Part shown: positions 19,200-28,507 of the stretch, piece after piece | Position numbering within the stretch: the first letter of the stretch is position 1 | Layout of the letters: every line of letters begins with the position of its first letter | Position numbers and translations under genes: made by a program | Notes under the pieces: model-generated | The model's database searches: none | Told to the model about the DNA's origin: nothing | The model's input: only the letters and a program-made list of their open reading frames with translations | Source: Clostridiaceae bacterium DTU079 | Lineage (GTDB): Bacteria > Bacillota > Clostridia > Acetivibrionales > Acetivibrionaceae | DNA length: 43,758 nucleotides | Reading direction: 5' to 3' | NCBI GenBank assembly: GCA_001512505.1 | Contig: LFSC01000045.1 | Location: 1 to 43,758, forward strand

Positions 19200-19736
19200 T
19201 TAGGCATTTGCTGCTTGCTTTTCAGCTATCGCATTAAGCGCAATAACCAAACCTCTGATGTTGCCGTTCAAAACATTTACCAAACCGTTTATCGGAGACT
19301 TCAAGCTTCCCAAAGCCTTTGCAAGGAGCTCTTCCTTTGACGGCAATGAAGCAATAGCTTCTATCCCCTTTACATCAAATACCTTTCCTTCAACTACGCC
19401 TACTTTCAGTTCGAGTTGTTCAAATTTCTTGGCATACTCAACCATAACCTTTGCAGGTGCTACAACATCCTCTGAACTGAAGGCCATTGATGTAGAACCG
19501 TTAAAATGCGGTTCCAAATCATCAAGTCCGTTCTCTTTAGCTGCAAGCTTGGTCAAAGTATTTTTAACAACCTTGTATTCCACACCTGCTTTTCTAAGAG
19601 CGGATCTCAACTCGGTATCCTGTTCAACAGTAAGTCCTCTGTAATCGGCAAACACGATAGTTTTAGCCGATTTAATACTTTCGGACAATTCCTTTACTAC
19701 TTGTTTTTTACTCTCAAGAATTTTCTCGCTGGGCAC
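19200..19736 (-). CDS. rplJ: 50S ribosomal protein L10
   Basis: 178 aa, starting at GTG 19736 (VPSEKI), with AAAGGAGGTGG upstream. L10 anchors the L7/L12 stalk to 23S rRNA. Characteristic stretches are TIVFADYRGLTVEQDTELR, EYKVVKNTLTKLA, and the C-terminal helix that binds L7/L12 (IRGLVIALNAIAEKQ). The gene is preceded by an L10 leader, through which L10 with L7/L12 represses its own operon in other bacteria. Confidence 0.98.
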   Translation of the reverse strand: MPSEKILESKKQVVKELSESIKSAKTIVFADYRGLTVEQDTELRSALRKAGVEYKVVKNTLTKLAAKENGLDDLEPHFNGSTSMAFSSEDVVAPAKVMVEYAKKFEQLELKVGVVEGKVFDVKGIEAIASLPSKEELLAKALGSLKSPINGLVNVLNGNIRGLVIALNAIAEKQAANA

Positions 19737-19813
19737 TGCTTCCCACCTCCTTTTAAAGGGATTGCAAAATATTTATATTTAGTTTGGTCATTTCAATACT
19801 TGAAACCCCACAA

Positions 19814-19945
19814 TAAAAACCCCTCTAACGCACATAGACATAGAGGGGTCATTAACAAACCTTTTATTTAACATTACCTCGGTAGGATAGCTTTTCGAAT
19901 AACAGCCTTTACACTCATAAATGAGAAACCTACTGTCTATGGCAA
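19814..19945 (-). promoter_or_regulatory. ribosomal protein L10 leader with attenuator
   Basis: On the minus strand GCCATAGACAGTAGG (19929-19943) is followed by CCTACCGAGG (19877-19886); the two pair through CAGTAGG/CCTACCG as in L10 leaders of other Firmicutes. A terminator follows: ACCCCTCTA, 13-nt loop, TAGAGGGGT and a T-run (19814-19849). Binding of the L10/L12 complex to the leader in related bacteria favours termination or blocks expression of rplJL. The recognition is from sequence pattern; I did not fold it. Confidence 0.85.
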
Positions 19946-19969
19946 TTCATTATTAAATTCACAATGACT

Positions 19970-19998
19970 ATAGTATATCATATTTTATATTTTGTAAA
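19970..19998 (-). promoter_or_regulatory. candidate promoter for rplJL
   Basis: Minus strand: TTTACA, 17-nt spacer, TACTAT. It lies about 20 nt before the first paired segment of the L10 leader, the right place for a start that transcribes the complete leader. Confidence 0.5.
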
Positions 19999-20021
19999 GC
20001 ACTTTTTTATAAAAATATGTT

Positions 20022-20717
20022 TTAGTCATTCACTCTCAAAGGATTCAACTTAATACCGGGGCCCATCGTTGATGTAACAACTACGCTCTTAAGGTATTGA
20101 CCCTTTGCAGCCGCCGGCTTTGCTTTGATTATCGCACCCATCAAAACACGGAAGTTGTCCAGAAGCTTTTCAGTTCCAAAGGAAACTTTCCCAATGGGGC
20201 AATGGATAATGTTTGTTTTATCCAATCTGTACTCAATCTTACCTGCTTTAATATCTTTAATTGCTTTTGCAACATCCATTGTTACCGTACCTGCTTTAGG
20301 GTTCGGCATCAATCCCTTTGGACCCAATACCTTACCAAGTCTACCGACAACACCCATCATGTCCGGGGTAGCTACAACTACATCAAATTCAAACCAGTTT
20401 TCATTTTGAATTTTAGCTACCATATCTTCTGCGCCCACATAATCTGCACCGTTCTGTTCAGCCTCAGTTGCCTTTTCACCTTTTGCAAACACAAGAACTC
20501 TTGCTGTTTTTCCTGTTCCATGAGGTAAAACAACAGCACCTCTAACCTGCTGGTCAGCATGTCTTGAGTCTACACCCAGCCTGATATGGGCTTCAACAGT
20601 CTCATCAAATTTTGCTTTTGCAGTCTTCTGTACAAGCTCAAATGCTTCGGTAGGATCGTACAATTTCAATCTATCAACAAGCTTAGCACTTTCCTGATAC
20701 TTCTTACCTCTTTTCAT
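20022..20717 (-). CDS. rplA: 50S ribosomal protein L1
   Basis: 231 aa, with AAGGAGAG upstream of ATG 20717. L1 binds 23S rRNA near the E-site and forms the mobile L1 stalk. Seen: [16 protein letters not shown] at the N-terminus, [39 protein letters not shown] and the end [18 protein letters not shown]. It follows rplK by 71 nt. The L10 leader starts shortly after its stop, so rplKA and rplJL are only partly linked. Confidence 0.98.
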   Translation of the reverse strand: MKRGKKYQESAKLVDRLKLYDPTEAFELVQKTAKAKFDETVEAHIRLGVDSRHADQQVRGAVVLPHGTGKTARVLVFAKGEKATEAEQNGADYVGAEDMVAKIQNENWFEFDVVVATPDMMGVVGRLGKVLGPKGLMPNPKAGTVTMDVAKAIKDIKAGKIEYRLDKTNIIHCPIGKVSFGTEKLLDNFRVLMGAIIKAKPAAAKGQYLKSVVVTSTMGPGIKLNPLRVND

Positions 20718-20788
20718 TCAGTTCACTCTCCTTGTGGTAATATTTTTCGGAAACTATGTTTCCTCCCACCTTACTTGAAAACCAATAT

Positions 20789-21214
20789 TTATTCTTCAAC
20801 TACTACGCCCATGCTTCTTGCGGTACCTGCCACCATACTCATGGCAGCCTCAACACTTGCTGCATTAAGATCAGGCATCTTCATCTCTGCTATCTTTCTC
20901 AAATCTTCCTTGGAAATTTTGGCCACCTTGTCTCTGTTCGGGACACCGGAACCTTTTTCAATTTTGCATGCCTTCTTAATCAGTACTGAAGCCGGCGGAG
21001 TCTTTGTAATAAACGAAAAAGATCTGTCTGCATAAACAGTTATAACAACAGGAATTATGAGTCCTGCATCCTTGGCAGTTCTCTCGTTAAACTCTTTACA
21101 AAAACCCATAATGTTTACGCCATGCTGTCCTAGAGCTGGTCCAACCGGTGGAGCCGGAGTTGCTTTCCCCGCAGGAATTTGAAGTTTTACATAGCCAGCG
21201 ATTTTCTTAGCCAT
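20789..21214 (-). CDS. rplK: 50S ribosomal protein L11
   Basis: 141 aa from ATG 21214 ([16 protein letters not shown]), with GGGAGGTGG upstream; a GTG three codons earlier overlaps the ribosome site and is rejected. L11 sits in the GTPase-associated centre, is needed for stringent-response signalling and forms part of the thiostrepton site. Seen: [17 protein letters not shown] (proline-rich loop), [15 protein letters not shown], and [13 protein letters not shown] at the C-terminus. Confidence 0.98.
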   Translation of the reverse strand: MAKKIAGYVKLQIPAGKATPAPPVGPALGQHGVNIMGFCKEFNERTAKDAGLIIPVVITVYADRSFSFITKTPPASVLIKKACKIEKGSGVPNRDKVAKISKEDLRKIAEMKMPDLNAASVEAAMSMVAGTARSMGVVVEE

Positions 21215-21294
21215 ACTATCCACCTCCCAATATCTTAAAAATCTTTGCTTAATTTATGATTAATATTATAATGTTCAGCAATTAAAAACAAGTT

Positions 21295-21828
21295 TTAAAT
21301 CTTTTGTATCTGCAACAACTCCAATTCAACAGGAGTCTCTCTTCCAAACATGGATACCGATACACGTACCTTTTTCTTTTCCAGATTAATTTCTTCAACA
21401 ATTCCAATAAAGCTTTCCAGAGGACCGGAAACTACCCTTACATTATCTCCAACTTCATAATCCAGCACAGGGGCAAATTCTTCCACTCCCATTGCTCTCA
21501 CTTCGTCATCGGATAAAGGAACAGGTTTAGAGCCCGGTCCGACAAAACCGGTTACACCCCTTGTGTTTCTCACAACATACCAAGACTCGTCGGTCATAAT
21601 CATCTTAACGAGAACATATCCAGGGAACACTTTTTTCAGTGTTGCTTTCTTCTTTCCATCTTTAATTTCAATCTGCTCTTCCATAGGCACAACAATGTCC
21701 AGAATGTAGTCCTGCATACCCCTGTTCTCGACGATTTTTTCAAGGTTTGCCTTTACTTTGTTTTCATATCCGGAATAAGTATGAACAACATACCATTTAG
21801 CTCCTTCTGGTACTTCATTACTCAGCAT
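21295..21828 (-). CDS. nusG: transcription termination/antitermination factor NusG
   Basis: 177 aa from ATG 21828. AAGGAGGA is 12 nt upstream, a little far; the longer in-frame reading upstream includes that site and is not typical of NusG. The NGN domain is seen at the N-terminus (GAKWYVVHTYSGYENKVKANL and GYVLVKMIMTDESWYVVRNT), and the KOW domain at the C-terminus (VGDNVRVVSGPLESFIGIVEE). NusG binds RNA polymerase and affects pausing, and couples it to Rho or the ribosome. It stands in the rpmG-secE-nusG-rplK order usual in Firmicutes. Confidence 0.97.
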   Translation of the reverse strand: MLSNEVPEGAKWYVVHTYSGYENKVKANLEKIVENRGMQDYILDIVVPMEEQIEIKDGKKKATLKKVFPGYVLVKMIMTDESWYVVRNTRGVTGFVGPGSKPVPLSDDEVRAMGVEEFAPVLDYEVGDNVRVVSGPLESFIGIVEEINLEKKKVRVSVSMFGRETPVELELLQIQKI

Positions 21829-21934
21829 AAAGCCCCAAGTCCTCCTTTGATCTATGCGATGACTGCCTACAGTGCCTGCCACCTTACTTATTATTCGAAC
21901 TAAAATTTGTAGGCATACACTGCTTTATGCATTA

Positions 21935-22156
21935 TTATTTATAAATCAGCCGGGTTAATTGTCCAAACCCTAAATCCAGCAACCAAATGATCACACCTAC
22001 AAACAAACACATTACCAATACGGCAACGGTATTGTTGATAAGCTGTGATTTGCTGAGCCAGATTACTTTCTTCAACTCACTGTTTATTTCCTTAAAAAAT
22101 TTCGTCAGGTTTCCTTTAAACTTTGCAAATTTAGAGACCTTAACTTCTTGAGCCAT
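21935..22156 (-). CDS. secE: preprotein translocase subunit SecE
   Basis: 73 aa, with TGGAGATG upstream of ATG 22156. It is a single-span membrane protein: amphipathic helix (FKGNLTKFFKEINSELKKVIW, conserved in SecE), then one transmembrane segment at about residues 42-62 (NTVAVLVMCLFVGVIIWLLDL). SecE clamps SecY in the protein-export channel. The position between rpmG and nusG supports the assignment. Confidence 0.96.
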   Translation of the reverse strand: MAQEVKVSKFAKFKGNLTKFFKEINSELKKVIWLSKSQLINNTVAVLVMCLFVGVIIWLLDLGFGQLTRLIYK

Positions 22157-22221
22157 AGAAACACATCTCCATTACCAAATATTTTTTGCCATCACAAAAA
22201 GAAATCAATCATAGTATAAAA

Positions 22222-22371
22222 TTATTTTGTTTCTTTATGAACAGTATGTTTGCGGCAAAATCTGCAATATTTCCTCATTTCAAGTCTGTCCGGGTCATTC
22301 TTTTTGTTTTTCATTGAGTTGTAATTTCTCTGTTTGCATTCACCGCAAGCCAATGTGATTTTAACTCTCAC
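22222..22371 (-). CDS. rpmG: 50S ribosomal protein L33
   Basis: 49 aa, starting at GTG 22371 ([12 protein letters not shown]), with GGAGGTGTG 8 nt upstream. The four cysteines of the zinc-binding L33 type are present as CGEC near residues 9-12 and CRFC near 36-39, and the stretch [20 protein letters not shown] between them is typical. In many Firmicutes, zinc-free paralogues replace this form during zinc limitation; this one is the zinc-dependent kind. It is the first gene of the operon that continues with secE, nusG and rplKA. Confidence 0.95.
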   Translation of the reverse strand: MRVKITLACGECKQRNYNSMKNKKNDPDRLEMRKYCRFCRKHTVHKETK

Positions 22372-22452
22372 CTTTCACACCTCCATGGGTTGTATATAAA
22401 TATTATTTATTTCGACATAAAAAAAAAAGACATACACAGCGAAACAATCAAT

Positions 22453-22481
22453 AATTTAACATAATTATCGCCGAAAGTCAA
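22453..22481 (-). promoter_or_regulatory. sigma-A promoter for rpmG-secE-nusG-rplKA
   Basis: Minus strand: TTGACT (22476-22481), 17-nt spacer, TAAATT (22453-22458), about 80 nt upstream of the rpmG start. It sits in the only gap between ilvB and rpmG. Confidence 0.65.
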
Positions 22482-22515
22482 TAGTTTTATGCTTTTTTCT
22501 TTAAAAAACTTTTAT

Positions 22516-24183
22516 TTACTCCTCAATCAATTCATTTATCGGAGCACCCGGAGGTACTATCGGAAATACCTTTTCATTTTTATCTATTTCAAAATTGATA
22601 ACAACCGGAGTATCAACAGAAGCCAATGCCCTCTCTATAGCCGAATCCACTTCCTCTTTTTGGGTTACATTGATTCCGATTGCCCCGTAAGCTTCAGCCA
22701 ATGCAACAAAATTCGTTGACCTGTCCAAGGAAGTTGAGGAATATCTCCCGTCATAAAACAGTTCCTGCCACTGTCTTACCATTCCCAGAGCATGGTTGTT
22801 GAATATGGCAATTATTACCGGCAGCTTATACTCTACCGCAGTTGCCAACTCATTGCAGTTCATTCTGAAGCTTCCGTCGCCCGCAATATTTATAACCTTC
22901 TTTTTAGGTTTTCCTATCTGGGCACCGATACATGCTCCCAGTCCATATCCCATTGTTCCCAAGCCTCCGGAAGATAAAAACTGTCTTGTTGAAGTGTACT
23001 TGTAGAACTGGGCAGCCCACATTTGATGCTGTCCCACCTCGGTAGTTATAATAGCATCACCTTTCGTAAGCTCGTACATCCTCTCAATTATATATTGGGG
23101 ATGCAATCTTCCGTCCTGAGCATATTTCAACGGATATGATTCCTTCCACTCATTTATTTTTTTATTCCATTCACTGTATTCCTTTTCTTTCATACCGGCG
23201 ATTATTTGCTTCAATATCTTCTTAATATTTCCCACAAGCGGATAATCCACCACAACATTTTTCCCTATTTCTGCGGGATCAATATCAATATGCATTATTT
23301 TTGCTTTAGGCGCAAACCTTTGCACATTGCTGATTACCCTATCGCTGAATCTTGCACCGACGGCAATGAAAAGATCCGATTCGGAAACAGCGGTGTTGGA
23401 CGCTCTGGTTCCATGCATTCCCAGCATGCCCATGAACAGATCGTGGGTTCCGGGGAAAGCACCCATACCCATCAGAGTGGTGGTTACGGGAATTTTACCC
23501 TTTGTGGCAAACTCAAGAAGCTCCTTGTCGGCTCCGGCTATAGACACTCCTCCACCGGATAATATCACCGGTTTCTTGGCATTGTTAATAACCTCTATCG
23601 CTTCATTGATATCCTTATCATCCACCCCTATAGGAATGCTTGCGGCCTTTTTGGGAGGCTTTGGCTCATATTCGGCCTGGGCTGCGGTTACATCCTTGCA
23701 TATGTCAATTAAAACAGGGCCGGGCCTGCCTTCTCTTGCTATATAAAAGGCCTTTCTCACGATATCCGCAAGCTTTTGAACATCCTTTACTATAAAATTG
23801 TGTTTGGTTATGGGCATGGTTATTCCGGTTATATCAACCTCCTGGAAGGAATCCTTGCCAAGAAGAGTCGTCGGCACCTGCCCGGTGATTGCAACCATCG
23901 GAACCGAATCCATATAAGCAGTTGCAATTCCTGTAACCAGGTTTGTCGCTCCGGGACCTGATGTGGCAATGCACACCCCTACTTTTCCCGTTGCCCTCGC
24001 ATAACCGTCTGCCGCATGAGCAGCTCCCTGCTCATGAGATGTCAGTATATGACGTATTTCATCCTTGGCTTTGTACAATGCATCATATATATTTAATACC
24101 GCTCCTCCCGGGAAACCGAAAATTGTATCTACACCTTGTTCCTTTAGGCATTCTATCAATATTTGTGAACCGGTCAACATCAT
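22516..24183 (-). CDS. ilvB: acetolactate synthase, large (catalytic) subunit
   Basis: 555 aa, with GGGAGGTAA upstream of ATG 24183. It condenses pyruvate with pyruvate or 2-ketobutyrate in valine/leucine and isoleucine synthesis, using thiamine diphosphate and FAD. The N-terminal domain has FGFPGGAVLNIYDAL and the catalytic Glu in HEQGAAHAADGYARATGK. The thiamine-diphosphate motif runs from GDGSFRMNCNELATA to IIAIFNN in the C-terminal third, followed by the conserved LGMVRQWQELFYDGRYSST. It lies 81 nt downstream of ilvD in the same direction. No ilvN regulatory subunit gene is adjacent, so that subunit must be encoded elsewhere or be missing. Confidence 0.96.
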   Translation of the reverse strand: MMLTGSQILIECLKEQGVDTIFGFPGGAVLNIYDALYKAKDEIRHILTSHEQGAAHAADGYARATGKVGVCIATSGPGATNLVTGIATAYMDSVPMVAITGQVPTTLLGKDSFQEVDITGITMPITKHNFIVKDVQKLADIVRKAFYIAREGRPGPVLIDICKDVTAAQAEYEPKPPKKAASIPIGVDDKDINEAIEVINNAKKPVILSGGGVSIAGADKELLEFATKGKIPVTTTLMGMGAFPGTHDLFMGMLGMHGTRASNTAVSESDLFIAVGARFSDRVISNVQRFAPKAKIMHIDIDPAEIGKNVVVDYPLVGNIKKILKQIIAGMKEKEYSEWNKKINEWKESYPLKYAQDGRLHPQYIIERMYELTKGDAIITTEVGQHQMWAAQFYKYTSTRQFLSSGGLGTMGYGLGACIGAQIGKPKKKVINIAGDGSFRMNCNELATAVEYKLPVIIAIFNNHALGMVRQWQELFYDGRYSSTSLDRSTNFVALAEAYGAIGINVTQKEEVDSAIERALASVDTPVVINFEIDKNEKVFPIVPPGAPINELIEE

Positions 24184-24264
24184 TTTGCATTACCTCCCAA
24201 TAATTACTCAAACAGTCATTCACCCAACGTTAAAATCCTTGGATAAGCTGAGCTGAACGCTTTT

Positions 24265-25926
24265 TCAACCCTTTAAGACCGCTCCGGTACTTGCGGAAGT
24301 TACAAGCTTTGCATACCTTCCCAGATAGCCTTTCTTTATTCTCGGCTCCGGAGCCTTCCATTCCTTGAACCTCTTTTCTATCTCATCGTCGGATATTTCC
24401 ACATTAAGCTTGCCGTTCGGTATATCTATATTAATTATGTCTCCATCCTTTACAATTGCTATATTACCGCCTTCCATTGCTTCAGGAGATACATGCCCTA
24501 TGGAAGCTCCCCTGGTCGCGCCGGAAAAACGTCCGTCGGTAATAAGGGCAACATATTTATCAAGGCCCATTCCCGCAATCGCAGAGGTGGGTGAAAGCAT
24601 CTCTCTCATACCGGGACCGCCCTTGGGACCTTCATAGCGGATTATTACCACATCGCCTTTTTTTATTTGGCCGTTATATATTGCATTTATTGCCTCATCC
24701 TCGGAGTCAAACACCCTGGCCGGTCCGCTATGAACCAGCATTTCCGGTGCAACGGCCGAACGCTTTACCACTGCCCCGTCCGGTGCAAGATTGCCCCTTA
24801 AAACCGCAATACCTCCGGAGGTACTGTAAGGATTGTCAATGCTTCTTATAACCTCTCTGTCTTTAACCTCAGCTTTTTCTATATTTTCTCCCACTGTCTT
24901 TCCGGTAACCGTGATCAAATCCAAATGCAGAAGGTTTTTCTTTGACAGTTCCTTCATAACAGCCTGAACTCCTCCGGCAGCATACAAATCCTGAACATGG
25001 TGATATCCGGCCGGAGCCAGCTTGCAAAGGTTGGGCACTCTGCTGCTTATTTCGTTAACTATGTCAAGGTTTAATTCAATTCCTACCTCATGGGCAATGG
25101 CCGGAAGGTGGAGAACTGAGTTGGTGGAGCATCCCAGGGCCATATCAACCGTCAAAGCATTCTCAAAAGCCTTAGGTGTCAAAATATCCGAAGGCTTAAT
25201 GCCCTTTTCCACCAATTCCATAACCTTCATTCCTGCTTTCTTTGCCAAACGAATCCTCTCGGCGTAAACCGCAGGAACCGTTCCGTTGCCCGGCAAACCA
25301 AGCCCCAAAACTTCAGTGAGGCAGTTCATTGAATTTGCTGTAAACATTCCTGAACAGGAGCCGCAGCCCGGGCAGGCACATTCTTCGTATTCCCATACTT
25401 CTTCCTCGGTCATTTTTCCTGCCTTGTATGCTCCCACTGCCTCAAAAACGCTGTTTAAATCCAGGCTTTTTCCGTCGCGCTGAATTGAAAGCATGGGACC
25501 TCCGCTTATCACCACCGACGGAACATTAATCCTCGCAGCGGCCATAAGCATTCCCGGTACTATTTTGTCGCAATTAGGTATAAATACCATGCCGTCAAAG
25601 CTGTGCGCCAATCCCATGGCTTCACAGGAGTCGGCAATAAGCTCTCTGGTTGCCAAGGAATATTTCATACCCTCATGTCCCATGGCTATACCGTCGCAGA
25701 CTCCGATTGCTCCAAACTCAACAGGAGTTCCGCCGGCCATCCTTATACCTGCCTTTACCGCTTCAGCAATCTTGTCTAAATGGATATGACCCGGAATTAT
25801 CTCATTTTTAGCATTAACGACCCCGATCAGAGGTCTCTGGATTTCTTCGTCAGTATACCCCATGGCCTTAAACAATGCCCGGTGAGGAGCCTTCTCTATG
25901 CCCTTTTTTACTATATCACTTTTCAT
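24265..25926 (-). CDS. ilvD: dihydroxy-acid dehydratase
   Basis: 553 aa from ATG 25926 ([16 protein letters not shown]), preceded by GAGGGG; an in-frame start 18 codons earlier is not conserved in the family. It removes water from dihydroxy acids in the third step of valine/isoleucine synthesis and needs an iron-sulfur cluster. Cysteine ligands are seen in NCDKIVPGM and in the [21 protein letters not shown] region near residue 190. The C-terminal half has [19 protein letters not shown]. It heads the ilvD-ilvB pair. A hairpin at 26033-26073 lies in its leader. Confidence 0.97.
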   Translation of the reverse strand: MKSDIVKKGIEKAPHRALFKAMGYTDEEIQRPLIGVVNAKNEIIPGHIHLDKIAEAVKAGIRMAGGTPVEFGAIGVCDGIAMGHEGMKYSLATRELIADSCEAMGLAHSFDGMVFIPNCDKIVPGMLMAAARINVPSVVISGGPMLSIQRDGKSLDLNSVFEAVGAYKAGKMTEEEVWEYEECACPGCGSCSGMFTANSMNCLTEVLGLGLPGNGTVPAVYAERIRLAKKAGMKVMELVEKGIKPSDILTPKAFENALTVDMALGCSTNSVLHLPAIAHEVGIELNLDIVNEISSRVPNLCKLAPAGYHHVQDLYAAGGVQAVMKELSKKNLLHLDLITVTGKTVGENIEKAEVKDREVIRSIDNPYSTSGGIAVLRGNLAPDGAVVKRSAVAPEMLVHSGPARVFDSEDEAINAIYNGQIKKGDVVIIRYEGPKGGPGMREMLSPTSAIAGMGLDKYVALITDGRFSGATRGASIGHVSPEAMEGGNIAIVKDGDIINIDIPNGKLNVEISDDEIEKRFKEWKAPEPRIKKGYLGRYAKLVTSASTGAVLKG

Positions 25927-26032
25927 ATAACATTCCCCTCTTTCCAATGTACCTATGTTAATGATTTTATATTTTCCCAAAGAGTACTTTTACATAATTT
26001 ATTGCAATTCACATTAATAAACCTATACTTAA

Positions 26033-26073
26033 AACAATAGCCGGGTTCGCCCGGCTATTTATTGTTTTTGCTT
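26033..26073. terminator. hairpin terminator or attenuator upstream of ilvD
   Basis: AATAGCCGGG (26036-26045) and CCCGGCTATT (26050-26059) pair perfectly around TTCG on the plus strand. Both sides have T-rich flanks (ATTGTTTTT to the right on plus, GTTTT on minus). It could end the CvpA transcript or attenuate ilvD if transcription starts at the promoter at 26081-26110. Confidence 0.7.
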
Positions 26074-26080
26074 AATAACT

Positions 26081-26110
26081 ATTTTACTACTATAAAGCTT
26101 TAATTGTCCA
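26081..26110 (-). promoter_or_regulatory. candidate promoter for ilvD-ilvB
   Basis: Minus strand: TGGACA (26105-26110), 18-nt spacer, TAAAAT (26081-26086). The predicted start is just upstream of the GC-rich hairpin, leaving a leader of about 150 nt before the ilvD ATG. I saw no T-box or tRNA-like structure in it. Confidence 0.4.
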
Positions 26111-26192
26111 GTGTTTTAAAAAAAAAGCACAAATCGTTAATTATTTAATACTCAAATATAATTTTCGTTAATTGGCAGAGCGTCATTATATT

Positions 26193-26362
26193 ATGTGGAG
26201 AAAAGTGTGAAAGAAACATTGTGGAAAAAGTTATAGAGCCTGTTAATACGACGTGGAAAGGGAGAGCATTGTTTGAGCGAAGCGAGTTTTGCTCGACCCC
26301 ACGGAGTATTTACAGGCTCTGAACTTGTGAAACTTAAGTTTCTGGAACACTTTTCTTCACAT
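26193..26362. repeat. full copy of the palindromic repeat element (170 nt)
   Basis: Outer arms ATGTGGAGAAAAGTGT (26193-26208) and ACACTTTTCTTCACAT (26347-26362) match at 15 of 16 pairs. Inner arms TAGAGCCTGTTAATAC (26234-26249) and GTATTTACAGGCTCT (26306-26320) match as in the copy at 3500-3657, and the 87-nt core is nearly the same. The outer arms differ from that copy by paired changes that keep the stem. It lies 53 nt after the stop of the CvpA gene. Confidence 0.85.
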
Positions 26363-26414
26363 ATTTCCTCTCAAAATACTATGCATCTCACAATATACAC
26401 TCACGAATAATTAA

Positions 26415-27134
26415 CTATACTATGACATCCTTCGGGAACATCCAATTCACAATAAAATTGTTCTGATAAATAATATTCGCCAAGGCTGAGTTTTCAACTG
26501 CATCAAAAAATCCCTGGAATAAAGGCAAAGTGTTAAACATCATCATTATTGCAAAAGCAACATAGACTATAAGGGCACCTTCAAGAGCACCTAACGCAAA
26601 TCCTCCCAGTTTATCCGCCTGCTTTATAACGGGAAGATCGGTGACTCCTTTTATCATATTCTCTACAAAAAGCAAGCCGATTTTAATTATAATAAACAAA
26701 ACAATGAGACTTATAATGTTGATAATCACATGAGCTAAAATACCGCTTACGGAATCCAATATCCCGGATACATCAACAAGCTGGGATATATCCGGTATAG
26801 TTTTTACCACGCTGTTGGCAACCATATCCTTTACAAAACCGGGCAAATTGAGTCCGTCAATCACCGACTTGGCAGTAACCTTAGTACTTTCATTCAAGCC
26901 CGGCATTGCAGACTGCTGCTGAAGCATAAGCCTTTCAAAGATTGCTCCCTTAATCACGGTATACACTTTTGTCCCGGACAAAACATTCGCAACTATCGGA
27001 TAGAGTTTAACAGCCAAAAATGCGGATATAAAGAATGATACAAACTTAAAAAGGGAATATACAAGGCCTTTTCTAAGCCCAACAATCCCCAGACCTACAA
27101 TTATCGCTATTACTACAATATCAACCCAGTTCAT
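26415..27134 (-). CDS. CvpA-family membrane protein
   Basis: 239 aa, with GAGGGGG upstream of ATG 27134. It begins MNWVDIVVIAIIVGLGIVGL, the typical start of CvpA proteins, with a first membrane helix at residues 5-20, then KGLVYSLFKFVSFFISAFLAV, and two more helices at about residues 130-155 and 180-205. The family is named after colicin V production in E. coli, but in most bacteria the role is not known; it is thought to affect the cell envelope. The gene starts 18 nt after the DUF5711 stop, so the two are one operon. Confidence 0.85.
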   Translation of the reverse strand: MNWVDIVVIAIIVGLGIVGLRKGLVYSLFKFVSFFISAFLAVKLYPIVANVLSGTKVYTVIKGAIFERLMLQQQSAMPGLNESTKVTAKSVIDGLNLPGFVKDMVANSVVKTIPDISQLVDVSGILDSVSGILAHVIINIISLIVLFIIIKIGLLFVENMIKGVTDLPVIKQADKLGGFALGALEGALIVYVAFAIMMMFNTLPLFQGFFDAVENSALANIIYQNNFIVNWMFPKDVIV

Positions 27135-27152
27135 ATTTACCCCCTCGACTTA

Positions 27153-28346
27153 CTATTTCATTTTTAAAACTACAATACCTTCCCTTGTAACTGCCAAAGC
27201 CTCCTTGTCGTTAAAAAACTGCACATTCTTAATATCTTTCTCAAGGCTAACGCTGCCCCTTAATTGACCTGCTACATCAATAAAATAAATATTCTTTCCG
27301 GTGTTAACCGCAATAAGGCTTTCACCGCAAGCAATATTTACAATGTCCTGACTTAGCTTATAATCGGAAACCTTTCTCCCTTTTTCGTCCACAATCAGCA
27401 CATGGGATTTATCCGTGTCAAGAATTCCTGCATCTTCCCTGCTGCTGAACGCAAACACGGCATATTTGTTCTTCATTACATTTGAACTCATAACCTTTCC
27501 GCTAATCTTTTCGCTCCATTTTACGTCGAGATCCTCTGACAGCAAAAAAATCTCCGAATCACCGGCTGCTGCTATAGTATCATGGTTAAGAAACCACAAA
27601 GATGCCAAAATAGTGTTTTCTAATTTTTTCCCTTTAACATCTCCCCCGGAAATTGTATATAAATCCAATCCCGTATTGGCATTTATTCCGGAATAATCGA
27701 CGGAATTTACAATCACGTTTTTTGTATCCGGAGATACTCCTGCGGAAATCACAAAGGACTCAGCCTTTATTTTTGTAAACAGGAACGCACCCTCCCGGTT
27801 ATACACCGAAACCGCCGATTTGTTTCGGTCACCTTTATGCACAATGGTTACATATCCGCTGTTGTTGATATCTGCACTTAGTATGCTGTATTCCAGCCTG
27901 CTTTCCCATATTTTTTCCTTTCCGCTGAAAACATAAATGTCCTTTGTTTCCAGATCCGCCACCAAAAGATATTTCCCGGAGGACTTTACAAGGGGCTTGT
28001 TTAAAGCCACCGGAAAAAGCCACTTTTCTTCACCGTTTTTATCATAATACTCTATTCCCGACTTGGTGCACCTGATAATATAATCTTTATGAATAACAAA
28101 TTCCTGCTGTAAATTAGCTCCGTATTCTATCTCTTTACACTCAATTTCATAACTGTCCTTTTCTCCGATAAAAAAACGATTTTCTATTACATCCTTAAGG
28201 CTTACTTCCTTTATATCTATGCCTTTGCTGTTGAGATAGGCAACTACTGCCGTGCACAAAACCGTGACAAGGAGTACAAAAAAAAGAAGTATACTCATCC
28301 TGCTCGACGCATCTTGCGTTTTTGGCTTTATCTCAGGGTTTTCCAC
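27153..28346 (-). CDS. DUF5711 family protein, membrane-anchored beta-propeller
   Basis: 397 aa, starting at GTG 28346 (VENPEIKPK), with GTGAGGA upstream. A short cytoplasmic tail is followed by one membrane helix at about residues 18-40 (SILLFFVLLVTVLCTAVVAYL). The rest is outside the membrane and repetitive, with several blades of about 45 residues ending in patterns like GEEKWLFPVAL, EKIWESRLEYS and DLDVKWSEKISG. That is typical of PQQ-type propellers. The family has no known function. The gene is followed at once by the CvpA gene, a pairing that suggests a joint role in the envelope. Confidence 0.8.
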   Translation of the reverse strand: MENPEIKPKTQDASSRMSILLFFVLLVTVLCTAVVAYLNSKGIDIKEVSLKDVIENRFFIGEKDSYEIECKEIEYGANLQQEFVIHKDYIIRCTKSGIEYYDKNGEEKWLFPVALNKPLVKSSGKYLLVADLETKDIYVFSGKEKIWESRLEYSILSADINNSGYVTIVHKGDRNKSAVSVYNREGAFLFTKIKAESFVISAGVSPDTKNVIVNSVDYSGINANTGLDLYTISGGDVKGKKLENTILASLWFLNHDTIAAAGDSEIFLLSEDLDVKWSEKISGKVMSSNVMKNKYAVFAFSSREDAGILDTDKSHVLIVDEKGRKVSDYKLSQDIVNIACGESLIAVNTGKNIYFIDVAGQLRGSVSLEKDIKNVQFFNDKEALAVTREGIVVLKMK

Positions 28347-28507
28347 CTTATCCTCACCCCACGCTTTTTTCTTTTGTTAAATCTATTTAAATTCCGAATT
28401 CTTTTCTATAGACATTGTACCATAAACAGTGTTTTTTCATCAATTATTGTTTTGTTCCAAAGAATATGCCAATAAAGCATTAAAAAAACATTATAAAGCA
28501 ATTCCAC

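Noticed and set aside
25927..26190. T-box riboswitch upstream of ilvD
   Set aside because: I looked for the conserved T-box sequence and an antiterminator on the minus strand and saw neither; only a plain hairpin is present.
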